Assembly (NCBI GenBank): GCA_038745625.1
Contig: JBCDLG010000095.1
Location: forward strand, 1-11,641
DNA length: 11,641 nucleotides
Direction of reading: 5' to 3'
Source: Parvularcula sp038745625
GTDB taxonomy: Bacteria > Pseudomonadota > Alphaproteobacteria > Caulobacterales > Parvularculaceae
Position 1 is the stretch's first letter, and every line of letters starts with the position of its first letter. Positions 5,402-11,641 of this stretch are shown here, piece after piece. Both the position numbers and the translations under genes were made by a program. The notes under the pieces are model-generated. The model was not told the DNA's origin. It did no database searches and was given only the letters and a program-made list of their open reading frames with translations.

Positions 5402-8314
5402 CTATTGGCTGAGACCAAAGGTCCAGCCGACATACCAGTTGTCGTCGTCGTCCTCGACGGCGCCGACGTAAGAGACGGCATCGAAGAAGCCTTGGCCGCG
5501 GTCGGTTGTGTCAACCACCATATTTGTTGTGATCTCCGTATTCGGAAGAATAGCAACGGTGCTGCCATCGGTGTCGAGCACGAGGTCGGCGTCGGTCCCG
5601 CTGAAGTTGTCGGGTCCAGCTGTGAAGATCGGTGTGCCGTCGCTGTCAGCATCCGCAGCGTTGCCGGCCGAGTAGGTCGAGACGAGCACCGGGTCGTTGC
5701 CCAGGTCCTGACCAGAGCTTGGCTCGTCATAGTCAAAACCTTGGCCAGCGAAGCCCACGACGATCGCGTTGGAGATCCGGCCTACCGATCCGCGGCGAAG
5801 CTTGATGCCGTCATCAGCATCGGTCGGAGGCGTCGTGTAGGCAGCGGTGAAGGTCAGGTTCGACAGCCATGGGTTCGACTGTGGCTGGATGTCGTTGTCA
5901 CCGTTGCGGTTGTCGCCTTCGATACCGCGGTTGGTTGCTGGCGTGTCGGTCTGAACAACGATGGCGTATTGGATGTTACCAATCCAGCCATCGGTCCAGT
6001 CGATCGAGTCGTCACCAGCTCCAACGATCACCAGGTGCTTCGCGTTGACCGTGCCGCCGAAGAACTCAACGCCGTCGTCGTCGTTGTTATAGACTTCGAC
6101 GAAGTCGACTTCCGTGCCGTTACCAACGCCCTGGAAAGCAATGCCGTTGAGCTCGTCATCAGCGGTGATGCCGAAGCCAGCGTAGCGAACGCTGGTGTAG
6201 ACCAGGCGACCGGAGTCATCGTCAGGAACATTGCCGCCGAAGAGGCCCGATCCGCCTTCGCCGTCTTTGAAGCAGAGTTCTGGATTGACGGTGGGATCGA
6301 GCGTTGAGTCCTCACAGTCGTTGATCGGTGCACGGCCGTTGATGACCAGGCCGCCCCACTGACCAACGGTCGCTGTGGTGTTCAAGCCTTGCAGATCTTC
6401 GAGCGAGGTGAAGATGACCGGGTTGGTCGCCGTACCGTTGGAGAAGAGACGGCTGCCGCGGGTGACGATCAGAGCGTTGTCACGCAGGCCAGCATCATCT
6501 TCGGTGCCGAAAATGGTGACGCCAGCGTCGATCGTGAGGTCGACCTCTGCTGAGTTCAGAAGAGCGTTGTCAGGGTCTGGACCCGCGTCGATGCCGACGA
6601 AGGTCGAGTTGTCGCTGATTTGGTAGAGGAAGCCGCGAACAAGACGCAGATCATCGGTGATGACATCGGGGAGTTCGCAGATCGCCGATTCAGTCCGTCC
6701 AGTTGGAACCGACTGTGTACTGAGCGTCGTACCCGCTGGGCAGGTGTCGGTATCAGCACCTGGGATGCCGTTGGTGAGAACCCAGCCTGCAAGCCAGCTG
6801 CTTGAGATCGACTGAACACTGTCAGCAAATGCGCCGATATAGTCGACATTGCTGAGGCCCGTCCCGGAGAGGTCAGCCGCCGTGACGGCTTGCTCATCAG
6901 CGCCGCTGAAGATGCCGTTCAGCGTCGTGCCAGCGGCACGGACGTTACCCGCGCCGGCGGCGTCGATGATGGGGTCACCGTCGCCGTCCGCAACACCGCC
7001 AGCGTTGCCGCCGAAATAAGTCGAGAGGACCTCTGGGTCGTTGCCGCTGTCTTGGCCAGCCGATGGCTCGTCATAGTCGAAGCCTTGGCCGACAAAGTTC
7101 GCGACGATGCCGTTGGCGAGGGTGCCGAGCGAACCGCGGCGGATCTTGATGCCGTCGTCGGCATCGGTCGGCGTGCCATCGAGGAAGTTGGTCACGAAGG
7201 TGAAGTTCGCAATCGTCGGGTTCGAAGCTGGCTCAATGTCGTTGTCGCCGTTTCGGTTGTCGCCCTCGATGCCGCGGTTGGTGGCCGGTGTGTCGGTCTG
7301 AACGACGAGAGCGAATTGGATCGAGCCGGTCCAGCCGTCGGTCCAGTCGATCGAGTCGTCGCCAGCGCCCGTGATCACGACATTGGTCGCGTTCACCGTG
7401 CCGCCAAAGAACTCAACACCGTCGTCGTCATTGTTGTGGACCTGGATGTTGCTGACTTGCGTGTCCGATCCGACACCTTGGAAGGCGATGCCGTTCAGCT
7501 CATCATCCGCGCTGATGCCAAAGCCAGCATACTGCACACGGACATAGTCAAGGATGCCCGAATTGTCGGTGGGTTGGTCGCCGCCGAAAAGGCCAGAGCC
7601 GCCTTCGCCGTCTTTGATGCAGAGCGACTGGTCAGCGGTTGGATCCAGGGTTGCGTCTTCACAGTCATTGATCGGGGCCAGACCGTTGATGACCAGGCCG
7701 CCCCATTGACCGACAACAAATTCGCTGCCGTCAACGAGACCGTCCGAAGCTGCGGCAAACGCGCTTGTGTCGGTCGTGCCGTCAGCATCGGCCAGGTCTT
7801 CGATCGAGGTGAAGATAATGGGCTCAGACGAGGTGCCGTCGGCGACCAGCCGCGAGCCAACCGAGACGATCAGTGTGCCGATGCTGGTGCCGCTACCGGT
7901 GGTGCGGCCAGCGACGATGGTGCCTGGATCAATGGTCAGGGTGGCGGAGGTCACAGCGGCCAGCGGTGCCGTTGTGGTCTGCGTACCCACGCTGACGGGG
8001 CCGTCCAAGACATAGACACTGCCAGCATCAAGGGTGAGGTCGGTGTCAACTGTCGAAGGAACAAGGCAAGCGGTGATGGTCACGTTGCCGACCGCGAAGT
8101 CTGTCGACGTGGTCCCCGTCACGCAGCCATTGGGGCCAACAAAGTCGACGGCGCCGTCGCCACCTGTCGGAGCAGGGGTGGTGTCACCGATATTGATCGT
8201 GACGGCGCCAGTGTCGCCTGCATTTTGGACATCGCTATCCCCGTCACAGGCGGCAAGCGCGAATGCGGCAACAGTCAAGAGAAGACCCTGGCGGGTCATA
8301 TTGGCGTAGTTCAT
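5402..8314 (-). CDS. Large two-domain surface/secreted lipoprotein, ElpS-like candidate
   Basis: A 970-aa protein. Residues 7-22 form a lipoprotein signal peptide with lipobox LAAC, C23 being the lipidated cysteine, followed by D24 at +2. A short Thr/Gly/Asp linker leads into two tandem copies of one domain, about 92-516 and 556-970. Examples are GQWGGLVING (202-211 and 651-660), TNRGIEGDNRNGDNDI (345-360 and 794-809) and GFDYDEPS (411-418 and 859-866), with an offset of 448-449 residues. Each copy ends with a W..GW motif. Cysteines recur as pairs (64/83, 218/232; 525/546, 667/681), suggesting extracytoplasmic disulfides. The protein is very acidic, with clusters such as NNDDDGVEFFGG and TDADDGIK, which could bind Ca2+; short hydrophobic repeats suggest a beta-helix fold (inference). 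It faces gspCD divergently and precedes a TonB receptor. Length and context match Caulobacter ElpS, a T2SS-exported phosphate-starvation lipoprotein as I recall it, but homology is untested. GGGGG upstream of ATG 8312-8314 is the likely Shine-Dalgarno. Confidence 0.82.
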   Translation of the reverse strand: MNYANMTRQGLLLTVAAFALAACDGDSDVQNAGDTGAVTINIGDTTPAPTGGDGAVDFVGPNGCVTGTTSTDFAVGNVTITACLVPSTVDTDLTLDAGSVYVLDGPVSVGTQTTTAPLAAVTSATLTIDPGTIVAGRTTGSGTSIGTLIVSVGSRLVADGTSSEPIIFTSIEDLADADGTTDTSAFAAASDGLVDGSEFVVGQWGGLVINGLAPINDCEDATLDPTADQSLCIKDGEGGSGLFGGDQPTDNSGILDYVRVQYAGFGISADDELNGIAFQGVGSDTQVSNIQVHNNDDDGVEFFGGTVNATNVVITGAGDDSIDWTDGWTGSIQFALVVQTDTPATNRGIEGDNRNGDNDIEPASNPTIANFTFVTNFLDGTPTDADDGIKIRRGSLGTLANGIVANFVGQGFDYDEPSAGQDSGNDPEVLSTYFGGNAGGVADGDGDPIIDAAGAGNVRAAGTTLNGIFSGADEQAVTAADLSGTGLSNVDYIGAFADSVQSISSSWLAGWVLTNGIPGADTDTCPAGTTLSTQSVPTGRTESAICELPDVITDDLRLVRGFLYQISDNSTFVGIDAGPDPDNALLNSAEVDLTIDAGVTIFGTEDDAGLRDNALIVTRGSRLFSNGTATNPVIFTSLEDLQGLNTTATVGQWGGLVINGRAPINDCEDSTLDPTVNPELCFKDGEGGSGLFGGNVPDDDSGRLVYTSVRYAGFGITADDELNGIAFQGVGNGTEVDFVEVYNNDDDGVEFFGGTVNAKHLVIVGAGDDSIDWTDGWIGNIQYAIVVQTDTPATNRGIEGDNRNGDNDIQPQSNPWLSNLTFTAAYTTPPTDADDGIKLRRGSVGRISNAIVVGFAGQGFDYDEPSSGQDLGNDPVLVSTYSAGNAADADSDGTPIFTAGPDNFSGTDADLVLDTDGSTVAILPNTEITTNMVVDTTDRGQGFFDAVSYVGAVEDDDDNWYVGWTFGLSQ
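5405..6649 (-). repeat. Internal domain repeat, copy 2 (lipoprotein residues about 556-970)
   Basis: Second copy of the tandem domain, ending at the protein C-terminus with NWYVGWTFGLSQ, the counterpart of SWLAGWVLTNG in copy 1. It keeps the Cys pair (667/681) and every Asp-rich motif of copy 1. Confidence 0.85.
6767..8041 (-). repeat. Internal domain repeat, copy 1 (lipoprotein residues about 92-516)
   Basis: First copy of the tandem domain. At DNA level the best-conserved stretches align with copy 2 at an offset near 1,347 bp; for example the segment around 7396-7440 matches that around 6049-6093 with only scattered, mostly third-position changes. The mid-portion is more conserved than the N-terminal part. 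Copy 1 has an insertion after FTSIEDL (about 20 residues around 176-199) that copy 2 lacks. Confidence 0.85.
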
Positions 8315-8387
8315 TGATGGGCCCCCAGAAAGGCTGTTTACGGACAGATCCGCGCGGAATCAGCGCTACCGGGGGCGCGTAACCAGC

Positions 8388-8402
8388 ACATGCGACACTA
8401 TC
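8388..8402 (+). repeat. 15-bp direct repeat, copy 1
   Basis: ACATGCGACACTATC matches ACATGCGATACTGTC at 8590-8604 in 13 of 15 positions. This copy overlaps one half-site of PhoB box B. Confidence 0.5.
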
Positions 8403-8409
8403 ATGACAT
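8392..8409 (-). promoter_or_regulatory. Candidate PhoB box B, proximal to the lipoprotein gene
   Basis: The minus strand reads ATGTCAT-GATA-GTGTCGC: two 7-mers related to CTGTCAT with a 4-nt spacer, giving the 11-bp period of Pho boxes. It ends 77 bp before the lipoprotein start, a plausible distance for a promoter-proximal activator site. The match to the enterobacterial consensus is partial. Confidence 0.45.
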
Positions 8410-8570
8410 GAATTTTACGTTTCAATGTCACGAACAGTTCGGTTACAGCGCCTGCAACCTAAGGTTTTTGGAGGCGGAATGTCCTCGCCCGATCGTGCTG
8501 ATGGCCAAGGGTTTGCTCGGTGTACGGCTGGTGGTGACGTACGATGTTCCCAGCTCGGTGGCACGCAAGC

Positions 8571-8588
8571 TGGACAGTTTTGTGACAG
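8571..8588 (-). promoter_or_regulatory. Candidate PhoB box A, near consensus
   Basis: The minus strand reads CTGTCAC-AAAA-CTGTCCA. The E. coli Pho box is CTGTCA(T/C), then A(A/T)A(A/T), then CTGTCA(T/C); the first half-site and spacer match fully and the second half-site matches 5 of 7. It lies 256 bp upstream of the lipoprotein start, and also 256 bp upstream of the gspC start but in the opposite orientation. Confidence 0.55.
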
Positions 8589-8589
8589 G

Positions 8590-8604
8590 ACATGCGATAC
8601 TGTC
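8590..8604 (+). repeat. 15-bp direct repeat, copy 2
   Basis: ACATGCGATACTGTC lies 202 bp from the first copy and 1 bp away from PhoB box A. The pairing of this motif with both Pho-box candidates suggests a shared regulatory unit, but chance is not excluded. Confidence 0.5.
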
Positions 8605-8773
8605 GCGGTCAAAACGGACGTGACAACGTTCGGCTGATCGTTAACGCAAAGCGCGGCCGATCGGTCGGGCGGAACCAGAAATTTATCCAACATCTTGCGG
8701 CGCCATCACCGGTCCAGGCCCATCGGTAGAGCTTACGCAACCCTAATCATTTGGCGCTAGCGTTGGTGAATCA

Positions 8774-8807
8774 CGAGCCCGTAACGGACACTGGGAGAAC
8801 GGGCTCG
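8774..8807 (+). other. Inverted repeat in the gspC leader
   Basis: CGAGCCCGT (8774-8782) and ACGGGCTCG (8799-8807) are perfect reverse complements, a 9-bp stem with a 16-nt loop. A TTTT (8815-8818) follows 7 nt later and the gspC start lies 37 nt beyond the stem. It may be a regulator operator, an mRNA leader hairpin or an inefficient terminator. The long loop and the gap before the T-run argue against a simple terminator. Confidence 0.5.
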
Positions 8808-8844
8808 ACAGCTCTTTTGTGCGGGGAAGACAAAGTTAAACAGA

Positions 8845-9636
8845 ATGCATCGCGTTGCGGTCCCATATAAACTTTTTATGACGCGCTGGGCGCCGAAGGC
8901 GGCTTCCGTGCTTGCGGCCCTGTGCCTTGGCCTGGTGGCGACCGATCTCTTGCTGGCCGCGATCGCGCCGCTGGAGACCGCCGTCGCACCTGGTGTGACG
9001 CGGAGCGCAGACCAGCAGGTGATCGATGCCGATATCTCCCTGCTTCGCGAGGTGGACATTTTCGGCGGTGAGGCGGCGGTCGTCAGCGCCTTGCCTCAAG
9101 AAGAAGATCTGCCGGAGACCACGCTGCAGCTGACCTTGATCGGCCCGGCGGCGGGCCTCGGCGGAGGCGCGGAGGGATCGGCGCTGATTGAGCTGCCCAA
9201 TCGCAAGCAGGTGCGGGTGAAGGTCGGCGAAGAAATTATGCCGGGTGTTGCGTTGCGCGATGTGCAGCGCACCCGCGTGGTGATTTCGCGCGCCGGGGTT
9301 TCTGAGACCCTGAGCCTTCCCAACCGGCCTGATCCTTTGCCCGAGGCGCCGCCGCCGACTGAGGAGGCCCCGGCGCCGGCGTCCGAGGGTCCTGTGCTGG
9401 CGCTTGATGATCTTGGCGACTATGACGCGCTGTTATGGCCAATGCTGCAGCAGAGCGGCTTTCAGCGTACCGACAAAATTCTCTCAATCGATGGCCAGCC
9501 GCTCCCCGCAAGTGAGGACGAGCAGGCCACAGCGTTTGCCGAGCTGATGGCAGCCTCATCGGTAGAAGTGACATTCGAGCGCCAGGGACAGTTGATCACC
9601 AGGACGGTGACGACGCCCGGTGTTGTGGAGCGATAG
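8845..9636 (+). CDS. gspC: Type II secretion inner-membrane protein GspC
   Basis: A 263-aa inner-membrane protein that links the T2SS assembly platform to the outer-membrane secretin. It has a short cytoplasmic N-terminus, one transmembrane helix (about 19-40) and a periplasmic linker with DIFGG at 71-75. The HR domain follows at about 92-158: LQLTLIG, then ALIELPNRKQVRVKVGEEI, then RVVISRAGVSETLSL. A Pro/Ala/Glu-rich linker (162-181) leads to a C-terminal PDZ-like domain (about 193-256, with DKILSIDGQPL). The HR domain is known to bind secretin N-domains, and the PDZ region contributes to substrate choice. The start is uncertain: ATG 8845 has only a distant GGGGAAG, and an in-frame ATG at 8878 has no better site. 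The stop is 2 bp before gspD, whose Shine-Dalgarno GGAG (9627-9630) lies inside this gene, so the two are probably translationally coupled. Confidence 0.88.
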   Translation: MHRVAVPYKLFMTRWAPKAASVLAALCLGLVATDLLLAAIAPLETAVAPGVTRSADQQVIDADISLLREVDIFGGEAAVVSALPQEEDLPETTLQLTLIGPAAGLGGGAEGSALIELPNRKQVRVKVGEEIMPGVALRDVQRTRVVISRAGVSETLSLPNRPDPLPEAPPPTEEAPAPASEGPVLALDDLGDYDALLWPMLQQSGFQRTDKILSIDGQPLPASEDEQATAFAELMAASSVEVTFERQGQLITRTVTTPGVVER

Positions 9637-9638
9637 TT

Positions 9639-11641
9639 GTGTTGAAGACGTTTTTGAGCCGTGGACTGATGCCAGCTTTGTGCTGGTCATGGCTGTCAGT
9701 GGCCGGAGCGCAGCCGCTCGTGAGCCTCAATTATGAGAATGCGGAGCTTTCTGCCGTCGCGGCAGAAGTGGCGGAGCGCACCGGGTACCAATTGGTGCTT
9801 GACCCACGGCTTTCGGGGCGCGCCAACATCATCTCGCCGCCAGGGATGGCCCTGACGCCAGACCAGGTGTGGGAGGTGTTCATCGCCACCCTCCAGGTCA
9901 ACAATTTTAACGCCGTGCCCGCCGGCGACCGGGTGTTCAAGATCGTGCCGACCGAGCAGTCGGTCCGCGACTCAAACCCTGTTGGCGGTGACAACACTGG
10001 CGCGACAGTGACACGGTTCATTCCTCTACAGTATGTCGGCGTACGGAATGCGGCATCCAGCCTGCGCGGCATTGTCGGCCAACAAGGCCTGTTGGTGCCG
10101 GTGACAGAGAGCAATGCGCTGATCGTCGTCGATAGCGGCCGGAATGTTGAGCGCGTGATGGAGGTCATCCGTCAGATTGATGTCGACCGCACGATCTTTA
10201 GGGCTGTGCAGCTTGAGAACGCGAACGCCGAGGAGGTCGCTGAGACCTTGCGCCGGATTGCGACGGATCAGCGGGGCGAGGGCGAGCCCGTCACCATCAG
10301 GACAGAGATCCTTGCCAACACCGCGACCAACCAGGTGCTGCTCCGCGGCCCGGCGGAAACGCTCACACGCCTACGGAGCATCATCGCTGAGCTTGATCAG
10401 GCGGGCCGGATGCGCGGCAGCTTTGATGCGATCTATCTCAACCATGCCGATGGCGAAGAGCTGGTGCCGATTATCACGCAGCTGATCACCGGTCAGGCGA
10501 GCGGTGGTCAGGGCGGCGGGGGTCAACAGCCTGCGGCCGCTGTCGGCGGAGGCGCACCAATCGTCACCTTCCACCGGCCCACCAATGCTGTTCTCGTCAA
10601 TGGCCCGCCGGAGGCGCAGCGGGCAATCCGTTCGATCGTCTCACAGCTCGATATTCGCCGTCCGCAGGTGCTGATTGAGGCCATCGTCGTCGAGATCGCC
10701 AACAACACCGCGCGCGAGCTCGGCGTCCAATATCTCTCAGGTGGTGACGGTGTGCCGGTCACGGCTGCGACCTTCACCGACACACAACCGAACCTCTTGT
10801 CCGCCGCTGGTGCTGCGTTCTTCCTGACAGAGGATGACGGCACGCGTGACGTCTCCACCACGATTGATGGGGTGACAACGATCACGGAGGAAGATGATGT
10901 GGACGCTGACGTGGCAGCGATCTCCGGTCAGCTGGTGACCGCGGCCGTATCGGATCTTTTGTCCTTCAACGGATTTTTGGCTGGGTTTGGTGACGTTACG
11001 GATGACGGCACAGTCTACGGTGTCCTACTGTCGGCCATCAAGTCGGATAGCCGCTCGAACGTTCTCTCCACCCCGTTCACGACCGTGCTCGATAACGAGA
11101 CCGCGCGTTTGAGCGTTGGCCAAGAAATCTCGATCGTTACCGGCGAAGCGGTGGGTACAGATTTTCAAGGCGGCTTCCGTAACATTGAGCGCCAAGAGGT
11201 GGGCACCATCCTGGACGTGGTCCCGCAGATCAATGATGGCGACGCGGTGACCCTCAAGATCAAGTTGGAGGTCAGTTCACTGACGGCTTTTGTCTCGACG
11301 TCCGATACCCCGATCATTCAAAAATCGACGACGGAGAGCGTGCTGACGGTCGACAATGGGCAGACGGTGATCCTTGGTGGTCTCGTTGATAATGATCAAC
11401 GCAACACCGAGTCGAAGGTTCCGTTCCTGGGCGACATCCCGCTCCTCGGATTTTTGTTCCGGGGCCAGACCAAATCCGAGGAAGAGACCACGTTGATGGT
11501 CTTCATTCGGCCAACGATCATTCGCGACGCCGCGACAGCGGACGCGGTGACCAGCCGGAAGTACGATTTTGCCACCCAGCGTCAGCTTCAAGCCGAGCGT
11601 CGCCGGGAAGGGCCATCGCGTCTTGATCGGATCAGCGATGA
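9639..11641 (+). CDS. gspD: Type II secretion secretin GspD (3' end beyond window)
   Basis: The outer-membrane channel of the T2SS, a 15- or 16-subunit secretin. The gene starts at GTG 9639-9641, 8 nt after GGAG, and stays open to the window edge (667 codons). Residues 1-24 form a signal peptide (likely cut after VAGA). Domains in order: N0 (about 26-105, with VSLNYENAELSAVAAEVAE), N1 (about 124-185), N2 (186-256) and N3 (260-340) with a Gly/Gln-rich loop near 285-305. The secretin core is about 341-620, with RPQVLIEAIVVEI, SRSNVLSTPF, LDVVPQIND and, at 594-608, VPFLGDIPLLGFLFR. An S-domain-like tail follows 620, typical of pilotin-assisted secretins, but its end is not visible. Secretins of this family are usually 650-750 aa, so little is missing. 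Co-transcription with gspC is near certain, and gspE-type genes are expected next. Confidence 0.96.
   Translation, partial: MLKTFLSRGLMPALCWSWLSVAGAQPLVSLNYENAELSAVAAEVAERTGYQLVLDPRLSGRANIISPPGMALTPDQVWEVFIATLQVNNFNAVPAGDRVFKIVPTEQSVRDSNPVGGDNTGATVTRFIPLQYVGVRNAASSLRGIVGQQGLLVPVTESNALIVVDSGRNVERVMEVIRQIDVDRTIFRAVQLENANAEEVAETLRRIATDQRGEGEPVTIRTEILANTATNQVLLRGPAETLTRLRSIIAELDQAGRMRGSFDAIYLNHADGEELVPIITQLITGQASGGQGGGGQQPAAAVGGGAPIVTFHRPTNAVLVNGPPEAQRAIRSIVSQLDIRRPQVLIEAIVVEIANNTARELGVQYLSGGDGVPVTAATFTDTQPNLLSAAGAAFFLTEDDGTRDVSTTIDGVTTITEEDDVDADVAAISGQLVTAAVSDLLSFNGFLAGFGDVTDDGTVYGVLLSAIKSDSRSNVLSTPFTTVLDNETARLSVGQEISIVTGEAVGTDFQGGFRNIERQEVGTILDVVPQINDGDAVTLKIKLEVSSLTAFVSTSDTPIIQKSTTESVLTVDNGQTVILGGLVDNDQRNTESKVPFLGDIPLLGFLFRGQTKSEEETTLMVFIRPTIIRDAATADAVTSRKYDFATQRQLQAERRREGPSRLDRISD

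Larger units (their letters stand above)
8315..8844. promoter_or_regulatory. Divergent intergenic region between lipoprotein gene and gspC
   Basis: A 530-bp stretch without a convincing gene. It must hold promoters for the minus-strand lipoprotein-receptor operon and for plus-strand gspCD. I see two PhoB-box-like direct repeats on the minus strand (8392-8409 and 8571-8588), a 15-bp imperfect direct repeat (8388-8402 and 8590-8604), and an inverted repeat in the gspC leader (8774-8807). No clear sigma-70 -35/-10 pair could be assigned by eye. Short open frames inside it lack ribosome binding sites. Confidence 0.7.

Noticed and set aside
5405..6307. 300-codon plus-strand open frame
   Set aside because: Same shadow effect over repeat copy 2; it mirrors the other antisense frame because the sense sequence is duplicated.
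6890..8317. 475-codon open frame on the plus strand opposite the lipoprotein gene
   Set aside because: It is antisense to a clear lipoprotein with signal peptide and repeats. Its peptide is low-complexity Val/Ala/Asp/Arg caused by complementing Asp- and Gly-rich codons, and no domain is recognisable.
8390..8693. Short open frames on both strands in the divergent intergenic region
   Set aside because: They have no ribosome binding site and no family features, and they overlap the candidate Pho boxes; chance frames are the simplest reading.

Overview
The window looks like a chromosomal segment of a GC-rich alphaproteobacterium. It opens with the C-terminal end of an NtrX-type response regulator, and it contains a type II secretion (T2SS) locus and a TonB-dependent receptor as found in Caulobacterales, Maricaulales or Parvularculales relatives. 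The lineage is an inference from gene content; no rRNA or tRNA is present.

Left part (1-1793): the tail of ntrX on the + strand meets a convergent, clearly AT-richer gene for a LEM-3/COG3680-like GIY-YIG endonuclease-fold protein, probably a horizontally acquired cargo gene. Next to it on the - strand lies a dienelactone-hydrolase-family enzyme. Neither gene has an obvious link to secretion.

Middle and right part (1848-11641): this is one functional block. On the - strand, in transcription order, are a large secreted lipoprotein (970 aa, two internal copies of a roughly 415-425-aa domain), a TonB-dependent receptor (863 aa), a strong intrinsic terminator, and the T2SS prepilin peptidase gspO. 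Divergent on the + strand are gspC and gspD, 2 bp apart; gspD runs off the window edge and presumably continues into gspE-M. The lipoprotein has Asp at +2 after the lipobox Cys, as in the T2SS-secreted lipoprotein pullulanase. Its size and setting recall Caulobacter crescentus ElpS, a phosphate-starvation lipoprotein exported by T2SS.

The 530-bp divergent intergenic region (8315-8844) carries two candidate PhoB boxes facing the lipoprotein gene, one close to the enterobacterial consensus. It also holds a 15-bp imperfect direct repeat beside both boxes and a 9-bp-stem hairpin in the gspC leader. The working model is a phosphate-controlled module in which T2SS exports a two-domain surface lipoprotein that works with a dedicated TonB-dependent receptor. 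The regulatory and functional parts are inference and need comparative and experimental tests.
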